Notes: generated from the letters alone by a model not told the origin. A DNA stretch of 64,000 bases from Nonomuraea soli (GCF_013761175.1 NZ_JACDUR010000005.1:1-64000); one strand, 5' to 3'; counted from the first letter of the stretch, positions 1-10,223 are shown. A program made the numbers and translations.

Positions 1-60
1 TTGCATGTGTTAAGCACGCCGCCAGCGTTCGTCCTGAGCCAGGATCAAACTCTCCATAAA
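1..60 (-). rRNA. rrs: 16S rRNA gene, 5' end only (partial)
   Basis: The minus strand reads GGAGAGTTTGATCCTGGCTC followed by the universally conserved first bases of bacterial 16S rRNA. Only about 60 nt of the gene are in the window; the rest lies beyond position 1. The mature 5' end is placed near position 60 by analogy with other actinobacterial 16S genes, so it is uncertain by a few bases. Upstream on the same strand is a typical actinobacterial pre-16S leader with promoters. Confidence 0.95.
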
Positions 61-211
61 AGGATTATTCGAAACCCAGCAACAAATGCCTAGAATGTTC
101 TAGACGAGGTGTTGCAAGAAATAACTCTTGCACTGGCTTTTAAACACACTGTTGAGTTCTCAAGAAACGGACGCATACTCTCTCAGAACTTCAGAGAGGC
201 GCACACTTCGC
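61..211 (-). ncRNA. pre-16S rRNA leader
   Basis: This is the transcribed spacer between the proximal rrn promoter and 16S. On the minus strand it carries TTGAGAACTCAACAGTGTG (about 145-165), a segment seen in many actinobacterial 16S leaders, followed by an A/T-richer stretch that in other actinomycetes takes part in antitermination and RNase III processing. No protein-coding gene is credible here. Confidence 0.65.
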
Positions 212-217
212 GTCTCA

Positions 218-247
218 ATCTTACCAGACTTGGGCGCTTCTTGTCAA
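218..247 (-). promoter_or_regulatory. rrn promoter, proximal
   Basis: On the minus strand a perfect -35 hexamer TTGACA (242-247) is separated by 18 bp from the -10 hexamer TAAGAT (218-223). Transcription would begin near 211 and run into the 16S leader. The match to the housekeeping (HrdB-type) consensus is strong. Confidence 0.8.
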
Positions 248-282
248 ACCGCCCGCCTGGTGAGATTTCAGGCAACCCCGCT

Positions 283-312
283 AACTTACTCCGAAACCCG
301 GCCGTTGTCCAA
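283..312 (-). promoter_or_regulatory. rrn promoter, distal
   Basis: On the minus strand TTGGAC (307-312) and TAAGTT (283-288) are 18 bp apart, the same geometry as the proximal promoter 65 bp downstream. Tandem promoters are usual for actinomycete rrn operons. A weaker candidate further upstream (TTGGTC near 450) has poor spacing and is not called. Confidence 0.65.
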
Positions 313-506
313 TCGTGCGGACACGCCCGAGACTCGGGTTCGATCAGAGGGATGTGCAGAGCTTATCAGCCCCACCGAGGCCCTTCGGCCCCGCGCGGTC
401 GGCCCGTGCCGCCCTGCGAGGAAAACACTAGCAGCCCGCGGACCGTGCCTGTGACCAACTTAGGTAACAACACAGCCTTCCCCACGAAGATTCCCTCCAA
501 ACCAAA

Positions 507-536
507 GCCGGCCCCCACCCGTAGGTGGGAGCCGGC
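507..536 (-). terminator. valS terminator
   Basis: A 13-bp inverted repeat (507-519 with 524-536, one G-T type mismatch) with a 4-nt loop lies just past the valS stop codon. On the minus strand the stem is followed by a T-rich stretch (TTTGGTTTGG). It separates valS from the rrn promoters. Confidence 0.8.
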
Positions 537-549
537 CGGCAACAGGAGA

Positions 550-3126
550 TCAGCCTGACGGGAGGGCCGCGATCTGGGCCTCCAGGCGGGCGATGTCGGC
601 AGCGGCCTGCTCGGCGCGCGCCCTGATCTTCGCCACGACGTCGTCCGGCGCCTTCGACAGGAACTGCTCGTTGCCCAGCTTGCCGGCGGCCTGGGCGGCC
701 TCCTTCCGCGCACCGGCCAGGTCCTTCTCCAGCCGCTTGCGCTCGGCCACCACGTCGATCGCACCCGCGGTGTCGATCTCGACGCTGACCCCGGCGGCGG
801 TGAAACTCGCCGTCGCGTTGAAGCTCTCGCCCGGCGCCTCGAGACGGAGCAACGACCGGATCGCCGCCTCGTGCCCGGCGACCATCGTTCCGGCGAGGCC
901 CAGCCTGGCCGCCACCTTCTGTCCCGGCTTCAGTCCCTGGTCGGAACGGAAGCGCCTCACTTCGGTGACGAGCTCCTGCAGCGCGAGGATCTCCTTTTCG
1001 GCACCGGGATCGGTCAGGCGCGCGTCGACGACCGGCCATGATGCCACCACCACGGACTCGCCGCCCGTGACCGCGCGCCACAACTCCTCGGTGACGAACG
1101 GCACCAGCGGGTGCAGCAACCGCAGCAGGGCGTCGAGTACATGCCCGAGCACCACCCGGGTGTGCTCAAGCCCTTCCTGGATCTGGACCTTGGCCAGCTC
1201 CAGATACCAGTCGCAGACCTCGTCCCACGCGAAGTGGTAGAGCAGGTCGGAGACCTTGGCGAACTCGAAGTCGTCGAAGGCCGCGTCGACCTGACCGGTC
1301 ACGGTCTGCAGGCGGGACAGGATCCACCGGTCGGCCGCGGTCAGCGGCGCCCCTTCGAGCGAGCCGACCGACGCGCCGTTCATGAGCGCGAAGCGGGTGG
1401 CGTTCCAGAGCTTGTTGCAGAAGTTGCGCGAGCCCGCCGCCCACTCCTCGCTGACCGCGACGTCGGAGCCGGGATTGGCGCCGCGCAGCAGGGTGTAGCG
1501 CGTCGCGTCGGCGCCGAACCTGTCGATCCAGTCGAGCGGGTCGACCACGTTGCCGAAGGACTTCGACATCTTCTTGCCGTACTGGTCACGCACCATGCCG
1601 TGCAGCGCCACCACCCGGAAGGGCGGCCGGCCGTCCATGGCGTACAGGCCGAACATCATCATCCGGGCGACCCAGAAGAACAGGATGTCGTAGCCGGTCA
1701 CCAGGACCGAGGTCGGATAGAACCGTTCGAGCTCGGGGGTCTTCTCCGGCCAGCCGAGCGTCGAGAACGGCCACAGCCCGGAGGAGAACCAGGTGTCGAG
1801 GACGTCGGGGTCCTGGACGTAGCCCTCGGGAGCCTCCTCGTCGGGCCCGACGCAGACGACCTCACCTTCGGGCCCATACCAGACCGGGATGCGGTGGCCC
1901 CACCACAACTGCCGCGAGATGCACCAGTCGTGCATGTCGTCGACCCAGTCGAAGTAGCGCTTGGCCAGCTCCGGCGGGTGGATCCGGGTGCGTCCGTCGC
2001 GCACCGCGTCACCCGCGGCGGTGGCCAGCGGCTGCACGTTGACGAACCACTGCAGCGACAACCTCGGCTCGACGACCGTCTTGCATCGCGAGCAGTGACC
2101 GACCGAGTGGAGGTAGGGACGCTTCTCGGCGACGATCCGCCCGTCGGCGCGCAGGGCCGCGACGACGGCGGGGCGAGCCTCGAACCGATCGAGCCCCTCG
2201 AAGGGGCCGTGGGCGGTGATCAGACCGGTCTCGTCCATGATCGTGAGCGACGGCAGGGAGTGACGCCGGCCGATCTCGAAGTCGTTGGGGTCGTGCGCCG
2301 GGGTCACCTTGACCGCGCCGGTGCCGAATGACGGATCGACGTGCTCGTCGGCCACGATCGGGATGCGCCGCCCGGTCAGCGGCAGCTCCACCGTCTTGCC
2401 GATCAGGTGGGAGTAACGCTCGTCGGACGGGTGCACGGCCACCGCGGTGTCGCCGAGCATCGTCTCGGCCCGGGTGGTGGCCACCACGATCGACTCGTCG
2501 CCGCTGCCGTACCTGATCGAGACGAGCTCGCCCTCGTCCTCGCTGTGCTCCACCTCGATGTCGGACAGGGCCGTGTGGCAGCGCACGCACCAGTTGATGA
2601 TGCGTTCTGCGCGGTAGATGAGCCCGTCGTCGAAGAGCTTCTTGAAGATGGTCTGGACGGCGCGCGACAGGCCCTCGTCCATGGTGAAGCGGTCACGCGA
2701 CCAGTCGACGCCGTCGCCCAGGCGCTTCATCTGCCCCTGGATCTGCCCGCCCGACTCGGCCTTCCACTGCCAGACCCGCTCGACGAAGGCCTCGCGCCCG
2801 AGGTCGTGGCGCGAGAGCCCCTCGGCGGCGAGCTTGCGCTCGACGACGTTCTGCGTGGCGATGCCGGCGTGGTCCATGCCCGGCAGCCACAGGGTCTCCT
2901 TGCCCTGCATCCGCGATCGGCGCGTGAGCGCGTCCATGATCGAGTGGTCGAGGGCGTGGCCCATGTGCAGGACGCCGGTCACGTTCGGCGGCGGGAGGAC
3001 GATGCTGTACGGCTCGCGAGAGCTGCCCGGGTCGGCGCCGAAGTACCCCTCGGATACCCACCGCTCGTAGCTCGGGGTCTCCACGTCGGCCGGGGTGTAC
3101 TGGGTAGGCAGCTCTGGCTTCGTCAC
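550..3126 (-). CDS. valS: Valine--tRNA ligase
   Basis: Charges tRNA-Val with valine in the cytoplasm. The 858-residue protein has the class I signatures HMGH (about 54-57, the HIGH motif) and KMSKS (519-523), the PPPNVTG segment just before HMGH that is typical of ValRS, and a C-terminal Lys/Arg/Glu-rich coiled-coil arm. I chose the GTG at 3126 (protein begins M-T-K-P-E-L-P). A longer reading to 3177 adds residues not seen in the family. No clear Shine-Dalgarno site precedes this GTG and a TAAACT hexamer lies shortly upstream, so the transcript may be nearly leaderless. clpX lies upstream on the same strand, the common actinomycete order. Confidence 0.96.
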   Translation of the reverse strand: MTKPELPTQYTPADVETPSYERWVSEGYFGADPGSSREPYSIVLPPPNVTGVLHMGHALDHSIMDALTRRSRMQGKETLWLPGMDHAGIATQNVVERKLAAEGLSRHDLGREAFVERVWQWKAESGGQIQGQMKRLGDGVDWSRDRFTMDEGLSRAVQTIFKKLFDDGLIYRAERIINWCVRCHTALSDIEVEHSEDEGELVSIRYGSGDESIVVATTRAETMLGDTAVAVHPSDERYSHLIGKTVELPLTGRRIPIVADEHVDPSFGTGAVKVTPAHDPNDFEIGRRHSLPSLTIMDETGLITAHGPFEGLDRFEARPAVVAALRADGRIVAEKRPYLHSVGHCSRCKTVVEPRLSLQWFVNVQPLATAAGDAVRDGRTRIHPPELAKRYFDWVDDMHDWCISRQLWWGHRIPVWYGPEGEVVCVGPDEEAPEGYVQDPDVLDTWFSSGLWPFSTLGWPEKTPELERFYPTSVLVTGYDILFFWVARMMMFGLYAMDGRPPFRVVALHGMVRDQYGKKMSKSFGNVVDPLDWIDRFGADATRYTLLRGANPGSDVAVSEEWAAGSRNFCNKLWNATRFALMNGASVGSLEGAPLTAADRWILSRLQTVTGQVDAAFDDFEFAKVSDLLYHFAWDEVCDWYLELAKVQIQEGLEHTRVVLGHVLDALLRLLHPLVPFVTEELWRAVTGGESVVVASWPVVDARLTDPGAEKEILALQELVTEVRRFRSDQGLKPGQKVAARLGLAGTMVAGHEAAIRSLLRLEAPGESFNATASFTAAGVSVEIDTAGAIDVVAERKRLEKDLAGARKEAAQAAGKLGNEQFLSKAPDDVVAKIRARAEQAAADIARLEAQIAALPSG

Positions 3127-3200
3127 GGTATTCAAGTTTAGAGCCGCCCAACGCCCACCAGAGCCCAACTCGACCACCGGGCGCGCTCCCCCGGGTACGG

Positions 3201-3230
3201 CAGAGCGCCCCGACCCGGAGGTCGAGGCGC
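3201..3230 (-). terminator. clpX downstream hairpin
   Basis: A 13-bp stem with one mismatch (3201-3213 with 3218-3230) and a 4-nt loop lies just beyond the clpX stop. There is no obvious U-tract, so it could be a processing or intrinsic-like terminator of the kind common in high-GC actinomycetes. Confidence 0.6.
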
Positions 3231-3242
3231 TCAGCGGTTGGC

Positions 3243-4526
<1,284 letters not shown>

Positions 4527-4650
4527 CCCAGATACTCCTTTGCGTGGGACCGCCCTGCTCCCGCGATCCGATTAGCCGGACCCGGTCCGAACCGCTCAGG
4601 TATCGACGTTACCGTCTTCTGGGCCCTCAGTGAGCCCCCTGGCGGCGAGT

Positions 4651-4688
4651 CGCACCGGAACATGCCTTGTTGGGCATGTTCCGGTGCG
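4651..4688 (-). terminator. clpP1P2 downstream hairpin
   Basis: A perfect 16-bp inverted repeat (4651-4666 with 4673-4688) with a 6-nt loop follows the clpP2 stop by 12 nt on the minus strand. It has no U-tract but is the strongest stem in the clp region. It probably terminates, or stabilises the 3' end of, the clpP1P2 transcript. Confidence 0.7.
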
Positions 4689-4700
4689 GTCCGCATCCCG

Positions 4701-5324
4701 TCAGGAAACCGCGGCCTGAGCTCGCTTCTTCCGCGACGGAATGATGTCGTCGATCAGACCATACGCCTTGGCATCGTCAGCGGTGAGAATTTTGTCGCGT
4801 TCGATGTCCTTGCGAATCTCGGACTGATCCTTGCCGGTGTGCTTGGCAACGATCTCCTCGAGCAGTCCGCGCATCCGGAGGATCTCGCGGGCCTGGATCT
4901 CGATGTCGCTTCCCTGGCCGCCGCCCTCGGTGGAGGGCTGGTGGATGAGGATGCGCGCGTTGGGCAGCGCGTAGCGCTTGCCCGGCGTGCCGCCGGCCAG
5001 GAGGACCGCCGCCGCGGAGGCGGCCTGGCCCAGGCAGACGGTCTGGATTTCCGGCCGGACGAACTGCATCGTGTCGTAGATCGCCGTCATGGCGGTGAAG
5101 GAGCCGCCGGGCGAGTTGATGTAGATGCTGATGTCACGGTCGGGGTCGAGCGACTCCAGCGTCAGCAGCTGCGACATGACGTCGTTGGCCGAGGCGTCGT
5201 CGATCTGCACGCCGAGGAAGATGATGCGGTCCTCGAAGAGCTTGGTGTACGGATCCATGGTCTTGGTTCCGTACGACGTGCGCTCGGTGAACTGCGGGAG
5301 CACGTAGCGGCTTTGGATGTTCAC
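4701..5324 (-). CDS. clpP2: ATP-dependent Clp protease proteolytic subunit ClpP2
   Basis: Serine peptidase subunit of the Clp barrel, expected to assemble with ClpP1 into a mixed tetradecamer as in other actinobacteria. The 207-residue protein has the catalytic triad S103 (GQAASAA), H128 (HQPS) and D177. The GTG start at 5324 follows a GGGGGAG Shine-Dalgarno site, and only 11 nt separate it from the clpP1 stop, whose TAG overlaps that site. The two genes are therefore co-transcribed and probably translationally coupled. Confidence 0.96.
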   Translation of the reverse strand: MNIQSRYVLPQFTERTSYGTKTMDPYTKLFEDRIIFLGVQIDDASANDVMSQLLTLESLDPDRDISIYINSPGGSFTAMTAIYDTMQFVRPEIQTVCLGQAASAAAVLLAGGTPGKRYALPNARILIHQPSTEGGGQGSDIEIQAREILRMRGLLEEIVAKHTGKDQSEIRKDIERDKILTADDAKAYGLIDDIIPSRKKRAQAAVS

Positions 5325-5335
5325 GTCAGCTCCCC

Positions 5336-5953
5336 CTAGGAAACGGCGCCCTGGGAGGGCACCTGCCGTGCGTTGCGCACGACATGATCGATGAAGCCGT
5401 AGTCCCTGGCCTCGTCGGCCGTGAACCAGCGGTCGCGGTCGGAGTCCTTCTCGATCTGGTCAAGCGGTTGACCGGTGTGGAAGGCGATCCGCTCGGCGAG
5501 CGTCTTCTTCACGTAGAGCATCTGCTCGGCCTGGATGGCGATGTCGGCCGCGGTGCCGCCGATGCCACCCGAGGGCTGGTGCATCATGACGCGGGCGTGG
5601 GGCAGGGCGTAGCGCTTGCCCTTGGCCCCGGCGCACAGCAGGAACTGGCCCATGGAGGCGGCCAGGCCCATGCCGACGGTGGCCACGTCGTTCGGCACGT
5701 ATTCCATCATGTCGTAGATGGCCATGCCCGCCGTGACGGAACCGCCAGGCGAGTTGATGTACAGGTAGATGTCCCGATCGGGGTCATCCGCCGCCAGGAG
5801 CAGGAGCTCCGCGGCGATCCGGTTGGCGATGCCGTCGTTCACCTCCGACCCGAGCACAATGATGCGCTCGCGCAGCAGGCGCTGATACAGCTGGTCCTCA
5901 AGCCGGAAGGAGGCGTCTTCACGACCTCGCGACTCTGGGCTGAAGAAGGTCAC
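5336..5953 (-). CDS. clpP1: ATP-dependent Clp protease proteolytic subunit ClpP1
   Basis: First gene of the clpP1P2 operon. The 205-residue peptidase has S100 (GLAASMG), H125 (MHQPS) and D174 as catalytic triad. The start is the GTG at 5953 with GGAAGG 6-8 nt upstream. A longer open frame reaches 6232 but would run through the promoter, the ClgR box and the end of the neighbouring antiporter gene, so I reject it. Expression is likely activated by ClgR (see the box at 6042-6055). Confidence 0.96.
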   Translation of the reverse strand: MTFFSPESRGREDASFRLEDQLYQRLLRERIIVLGSEVNDGIANRIAAELLLLAADDPDRDIYLYINSPGGSVTAGMAIYDMMEYVPNDVATVGMGLAASMGQFLLCAGAKGKRYALPHARVMMHQPSGGIGGTAADIAIQAEQMLYVKKTLAERIAFHTGQPLDQIEKDSDRDRWFTADEARDYGFIDHVVRNARQVPSQGAVS

Positions 5954-5997
5954 AGCGTCACCTTCCGATGCGTCGTTCTCGATTGGCTTTGCTTGTG

Positions 5998-6025
5998 ACC
6001 TTAACGCGGGTGGGCCCCAGGTCAT
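5998..6025 (-). promoter_or_regulatory. candidate clpP1P2 promoter
   Basis: On the minus strand ATGACC (6020-6025) and TAAGGT (5998-6003) are spaced by 16 bp, about 45 nt upstream of the clpP1 start. The weak -35 is what one expects of an activator-dependent promoter. The ClgR box lies 17 bp further upstream. Confidence 0.5.
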
Positions 6026-6041
6026 GCCCCGTCCCCGCGCT

Positions 6042-6055
6042 GTTCGCTGTCGGCG
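6042..6055 (+). promoter_or_regulatory. ClgR-binding motif upstream of clpP1
   Basis: The sequence GTTCGCTGTCGGCG matches the Streptomyces ClgR motif GTTCGC-N5-GCG exactly. It lies about 90 nt upstream of the clpP1 start and just upstream of the proposed -35 element. ClgR is a known activator of clp genes in actinobacteria; binding here is inferred. Confidence 0.7.
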
Positions 6056-6059
6056 CATG

Positions 6060-7616
6060 TCATCCCCCTTGAGTTCCGGACACACGGCGCCGCTCCTCGA
6101 GATCAAGCTCGTGCGCCAGCTTGCGCCGCGCGTCCGCGCTGATCTTGCGGCGCTCGTACAGGTCGTCCAGCTTCTTGCGCTGCGCGCGGATGAGTTCGCG
6201 GCGGATCCTGCCCTTGCCGTGCTCGGGTTCACGCTCGTCGTCGAGCACCTCGCGGACCCTGTCGAGCCTCAGCTCGAACAGCTGGCGGTAGACCTCGGCC
6301 GTGCGCTCGTCGACCTCGTCGTCTGCGGCCAGCTCGTCGATGCGTGCCAGGGCGCTCTCCAGCAGCGCCTCCCTGGCCACGGTCTCCTCCTTCATCTCCT
6401 TCTCGCTCTCGCCCATGCCCAGCTTGCGCAGCAGCGGCGCGAGCGTGGGCGCCTGGCCGAGCAGGGTCGCCAGCACGACGCAGGCGGCGATGAAGACGAG
6501 CAGGTTGCGTCCCTGGGCCTCGGCGGGGATGGACAGGGCGATCGCCAGCGTGATCGCGCCCCTGATGCCCGCCCAGCCCATCACGAACCGTTCCTTGAAC
6601 TCGATGGTGGCGAACCGGCGGAAGCGCAGCAACGGCACGACCACGATCGTCCACACCATCCGGACCCCCACGACCACGCCGATCACCAGCAGCACGGTCA
6701 GCGGAACGTGGGGCCAGATCCTGTCGCCCTCGATGCCGTGGAAGACGTCGAGGATCTGCAGGCCCAGCAGGACGAAGAGGGTGGATTCCAGAAGGAAGAC
6801 CAGAACCTCCCAGAACATCTCGCCGGTCAGCCTCGACGCCGGCTGGAGCAGGCCGTCACGACGCAGTCCCAGGTAGAACCCGACGACGATCGTGGCCAGC
6901 ACGCCCGACAACCCCAGGTGCTCGGCGGGGATGTAGGCCAGGAAGGGCGTGGCCAGCGACAGGACGATCTGGGCGCCTGGGTCGCGGATGAGCGGACGGA
7001 GGCGGCCGATCACCCATGCCAGCGCCAGGCCGTACGCCAGCCCTCCCACCACGACGTGCAGGAGCTCCAGGGCGGCGAAGCCCGCGGTGATCTCCTGCTG
7101 CAGCATGGTCAGGGCCAGGGCGAACATGGTCAGCGCGACGCCGTCGTTGACCAGGCTCTCGCCCTCCAGGATGGTGACCAGCCTGCGCGGCGCGCCCAGT
7201 CGCTTGATCACCGAGGTGGCGGCCACCGGATCCGTGGGCGCCACCGCGGCGCCGAGCGCGAGCGCCGCTCCGACCGCCAGCCCTGGCACGGTGGCGCCGA
7301 CCGCCAGTGCGACGCACAGCGCCGTCACGCAGGTGAGACTGAAGGCCATGATGACGATGGGCACCGCGTCCTCGCGGGTCTCGCGCGGCGCGCTGAAGAA
7401 GGCGGCGTGGTAGACCAGCGGCGGCAGGAAGACCGTGAGGACCAGTTCGGGCGGCACGTTGATGCTGCCGACCCCCGGGATGGCGCTGACCAGGAGCCCC
7501 AGGAGGACGAGCAGGATCGCCTCGGGCAGGTTGAAGCGCCGCGACAGTGTGCGCGCCACGACCAGCGCCACCGCGATCGCCGCGCCCAGGATGAACAGCT
7601 CGTCGGTCATCTCCAC
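6060..7616 (-). CDS. Na+/H+ antiporter, CPA1 (NhaP/NhaO) family
   Basis: Integral membrane cation/proton antiporter, likely used for pH and sodium homeostasis. The 518-residue protein has about 12 hydrophobic segments in its first 400 residues, the CPA1 features PTDPVA (unwound helix) and the downstream ND pair in SLVNDG, and a charged C-terminal cytoplasmic tail of about 110 residues rich in R, E and K. GTG (7616) or ATG (7610) could start it. The tail ends within 5 bp of the ClgR box upstream of clpP1. Neighbours give no further clue to ion specificity. Confidence 0.88.
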   Translation of the reverse strand: MEMTDELFILGAAIAVALVVARTLSRRFNLPEAILLVLLGLLVSAIPGVGSINVPPELVLTVFLPPLVYHAAFFSAPRETREDAVPIVIMAFSLTCVTALCVALAVGATVPGLAVGAALALGAAVAPTDPVAATSVIKRLGAPRRLVTILEGESLVNDGVALTMFALALTMLQQEITAGFAALELLHVVVGGLAYGLALAWVIGRLRPLIRDPGAQIVLSLATPFLAYIPAEHLGLSGVLATIVVGFYLGLRRDGLLQPASRLTGEMFWEVLVFLLESTLFVLLGLQILDVFHGIEGDRIWPHVPLTVLLVIGVVVGVRMVWTIVVVPLLRFRRFATIEFKERFVMGWAGIRGAITLAIALSIPAEAQGRNLLVFIAACVVLATLLGQAPTLAPLLRKLGMGESEKEMKEETVAREALLESALARIDELAADDEVDERTAEVYRQLFELRLDRVREVLDDEREPEHGKGRIRRELIRAQRKKLDDLYERRKISADARRKLAHELDLEERRRVSGTQGG

Positions 7617-7682
7617 CCGCCCGCTCGAAAGTCCATCGCCCTACCCGGCCAGGAGCAGGTCAAGTCCGCCGAAAAACGAAAA

Positions 7683-7706
7683 ACCCCCGACCAGGCGGTC
7701 GGGGGT
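7683..7706 (-). terminator. tig rho-independent terminator
   Basis: A perfect 10-bp stem (7683-7692 with 7697-7706) with a 4-nt loop. On the minus strand it is followed by TTTTTCGTTTTTC, a classic U-tract. It ends the trigger factor transcript before the antiporter gene. Confidence 0.93.
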
Positions 7707-7719
7707 CCTTTCGCAGAGC

Positions 7720-9090
7720 TTACTGCTGGGAGGCCTCGTCGTCGGCGATCTCCTGGGGCTCCTCACCGTTGATCTCGGTGTAGATCGCCTTCAGGTCGAC
7801 CTCGTTGCCGTCGGTGTCGACGACCTTGGCGGCGTCGCCCACGACGGACTTCGCCTTGTCGCGGACGATCTCGACCATCGCCAGCGTGAGCTGGTCGTTG
7901 TCGGCCAGGTGCTGGGCCAGCTGGTTCGGCTGCACGCCCATCTGCATGGCGCGGCGCACGACGAAGTTGGTCAGCTCCTGCTCGGAGACGCCCAGCTCCT
8001 CGGTCTTGACGATCTTGTCGAGAACGAAGCCGGCCTTGATGGCCTTGGCGGAGTTGGTGTCGAACTCGGCGAAACGCTCGTCCTCGCTCGTCTGGTACAG
8101 ACGGAAGAACGCGTCGCGCGACAGGCCGCTCTCGGCGATCTGGTGGTCGAGGTTGTGCTTGCGGGCGTCGACCTCGGACTTGAGCGCGCTGTCGGGGATC
8201 GGGATCTCCATCTTGTCGAGGAGGGTCTCGAGCGCCTTCTCGCGGGCCTGGACGACCTGGTCGACGAGCTTGTTGCGGCGAGCGGTCTCGCGGATGCTGT
8301 TCTTCAGCTCCTCGAGCGTGTCGAACTCGCTGGCCAGCTGCGCGAACTCGTCGTCGAGCTCGGGCAGGACCTTCTCCTTGACCTGCTTCAGGCTGATGAT
8401 GACGTCGGCCTCCTGGCCGGCCTGCTCACCGCCGACGAGCTCGGTCTTGAAGCTCTTCTCGTCGCCCGCCGACATGCCTTCGAGGGCGTCGTCGAGGCCC
8501 TGGAGGACCGAGCCGGCGCCGACCTCGTAGGAGACCTCGCTGGCCTGCTGCTCCTCGATGTTCTCGCCGTCGATCTCGGCGCGCAGGTCCATGACGACGT
8601 AGTCGCCCTTGGCCGCGGCGCGCTCGACGCCCGCGAGGGTCGCGAAGCGCTGACGCAGACCGTCGAGCTGCTTGTCGATGTCGTCGTCGGTGACGGCGGC
8701 GGAGTCGACCGTGACCTCGATGCCGGAGAAGTCGGGCACCTCGAAGTTGGGGCGGATGTCGACCTCGGCGGTGAACTCGATCTGCTCGCCGTCCTCGATC
8801 TTGGTGACCTCGATGTCGGGCTGGCTCACCGGGAAGACGTCGGCCTCGTCGACGGCCTGGCTGTAGAGCTTCGGCACCGCGTCGTTGAGGGTCTCCTCCA
8901 GCACCACGGCGCGGCCGAAGCGCTGCTCGATGATGCGGGCAGGAACCTTACCGGGGCGGAAGCCGGGGACGCGGACCTGCTCCGCGACCCGCTTGTACGC
9001 CGCATCCAGACTCGGGCGCAGTTCCTCGAACGGCACCTCGACGGTGAGCTTCACCCGGGTCGGGCTGAGCTCCTCGACAGCGGTCTTCAC
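7720..9090 (-). CDS. tig: Trigger factor (ribosome-associated chaperone, peptidyl-prolyl isomerase)
   Basis: Binds the ribosomal exit tunnel and shields nascent chains. The 456-residue protein has the N-terminal ribosome-binding domain with the GFRPGKVP signature (about residues 43-50), a central FKBP-type PPIase domain (about 150-240), and a helical C-terminal chaperone domain ending in an acidic tail. The GTG start at 9090 has AAGGAG 9 nt upstream. It lies upstream of the clp genes, the usual bacterial order, and has its own strong terminator. Confidence 0.97.
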   Translation of the reverse strand: MKTAVEELSPTRVKLTVEVPFEELRPSLDAAYKRVAEQVRVPGFRPGKVPARIIEQRFGRAVVLEETLNDAVPKLYSQAVDEADVFPVSQPDIEVTKIEDGEQIEFTAEVDIRPNFEVPDFSGIEVTVDSAAVTDDDIDKQLDGLRQRFATLAGVERAAAKGDYVVMDLRAEIDGENIEEQQASEVSYEVGAGSVLQGLDDALEGMSAGDEKSFKTELVGGEQAGQEADVIISLKQVKEKVLPELDDEFAQLASEFDTLEELKNSIRETARRNKLVDQVVQAREKALETLLDKMEIPIPDSALKSEVDARKHNLDHQIAESGLSRDAFFRLYQTSEDERFAEFDTNSAKAIKAGFVLDKIVKTEELGVSEQELTNFVVRRAMQMGVQPNQLAQHLADNDQLTLAMVEIVRDKAKSVVGDAAKVVDTDGNEVDLKAIYTEINGEEPQEIADDEASQQ

Positions 9091-9214
9091 GGGGTGGTCT
9101 CCTTGGATAAAGCTTTCGAGATGAACGGCGGCGCGCCTTTGGTCGGCTCACGCGCCGCTCATGTGGGCATGCTGCGCCACGCCGTCTGCCAGTCTAGGGC
9201 AGACAATTGTGCAC

Positions 9215-10090
9215 TCAGAACTCTTCGGCGATAGACCTGAGCAGCTCGACGGTCTCGTCCGGAGTGGTGCTCACCGCGCACAGCCGTTCCATGACCTGGC
9301 TGTATCGATCCACCTCGTCCCGCTTGTCCAGGTAGAGCGCGCTGGCCAGCTGCTCCACGTAGACGACGTCGGGAAGGTCGGGATCGGGGAAGCGCAGGAT
9401 GCTGAACGCGCCGCCCTCGGCGCTGTGCCCGCCGAAGCTGAACGGCATGACCTGGATGGTGATCCGAGGCTGGCGCATCAGGTCGATCAAATGCTCAAGC
9501 TGGGCCTTCATGACCTCGCCGCCGCCGATGGGCCGCCGCAGGGCCGCCTCGTCGATCACGGCCCAGAAGATCGGGCCGTCGGGCCGGTCGAGCACACGCT
9601 GGCGCTCCAGGCGCAGATCGACGCGGCGGGCGATCTCGTCCTGGCTGATGCCGGCCACGCCGGCGGTCACCACCGCCCGCGCGTACTCCTTCGTCTGCAG
9701 CAGGCCGGGCACGAACTGGACCTCGTAGGTCCTGATCCGGCTGGCCGCCTCCTCCAGCCCGACGTAGGACTGGAACCACGTGGGAAGCAGGTCGTTGAAG
9801 CGCTGCCACCAGCCGGGCTCGTTCGCCTGCACGACAAGGTCGAGGACGGCCTGGCGGGCCTTGGAGTCCGCGACGCCGTACAGCGTCAGCAGGTCGGAGA
9901 CGTCACGCTCCTTGAAGGAGACCCTGCCGAGCTCCATGCGGCTGATCTTCGACTCCGAGCCGCGGATGAGGTGGCCTGCCTCCTCCCGCGTCACACCCTT
10001 GGCCTCCCGCAGCTTCCGCAGTTGGGAGCCCAGGAGGATGCGCAGGGCCGTGGGCCCCGCGTACGGGTGGTTCCGCTGGTTCGGCGTCAC
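9215..10090 (-). CDS. XRE-family transcriptional regulator (HTH plus DUF5753)
   Basis: The 291-residue protein has an N-terminal helix-turn-helix of the XRE type (about 20-70) followed by the long DUF5753 domain (about 100-280) found in actinomycete regulators linked to development and antibiotic production. The GTG start at 10090 has GGAAGGAGG 5 nt upstream, so the longer frame to 10540 is not used. It is divergent from a HATPase anti-sigma-like protein, a pairing repeated many times in actinomycete genomes. The usual third partner, a small DUF397 protein, is absent here. The shared intergenic region has several palindromes that may be its operators. Confidence 0.9.
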   Translation of the reverse strand: MTPNQRNHPYAGPTALRILLGSQLRKLREAKGVTREEAGHLIRGSESKISRMELGRVSFKERDVSDLLTLYGVADSKARQAVLDLVVQANEPGWWQRFNDLLPTWFQSYVGLEEAASRIRTYEVQFVPGLLQTKEYARAVVTAGVAGISQDEIARRVDLRLERQRVLDRPDGPIFWAVIDEAALRRPIGGGEVMKAQLEHLIDLMRQPRITIQVMPFSFGGHSAEGGAFSILRFPDPDLPDVVYVEQLASALYLDKRDEVDRYSQVMERLCAVSTTPDETVELLRSIAEEF

Positions 10091-10189
10091 GCCTGCCTCC
10101 TTCCCGCACACACAGTGACACCCGATGAGCCGGTATGACAAGGTCTCAACCCCGTGTCCGTTTCGGCTTCTTCGGCCATCCGCGGGTTT

Positions 10190-10223
10190 TGCAGCTGCAC
10201 GTGCATCTGGGTCTTGCAGATGC
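10190..10223. promoter_or_regulatory. cluster of palindromes between divergent regulator genes
   Basis: Three overlapping or adjacent inverted repeats occur within 34 bp: TGCAGCTGCA (10190-10199), GCACGTGC (10197-10204) and GCATCTG-N7-CAGATGC (10203-10223). They lie about 100 bp upstream of the XRE gene and 60 bp upstream of the divergent HATPase gene, where an autoregulatory operator would be expected. Function is inferred from position only. Confidence 0.45.

Noticed and set aside
109..558. Open frames in the 16S leader and rrn promoter region
   Set aside because: They cross two well-formed rrn promoters and the valS terminator and show no protein features.
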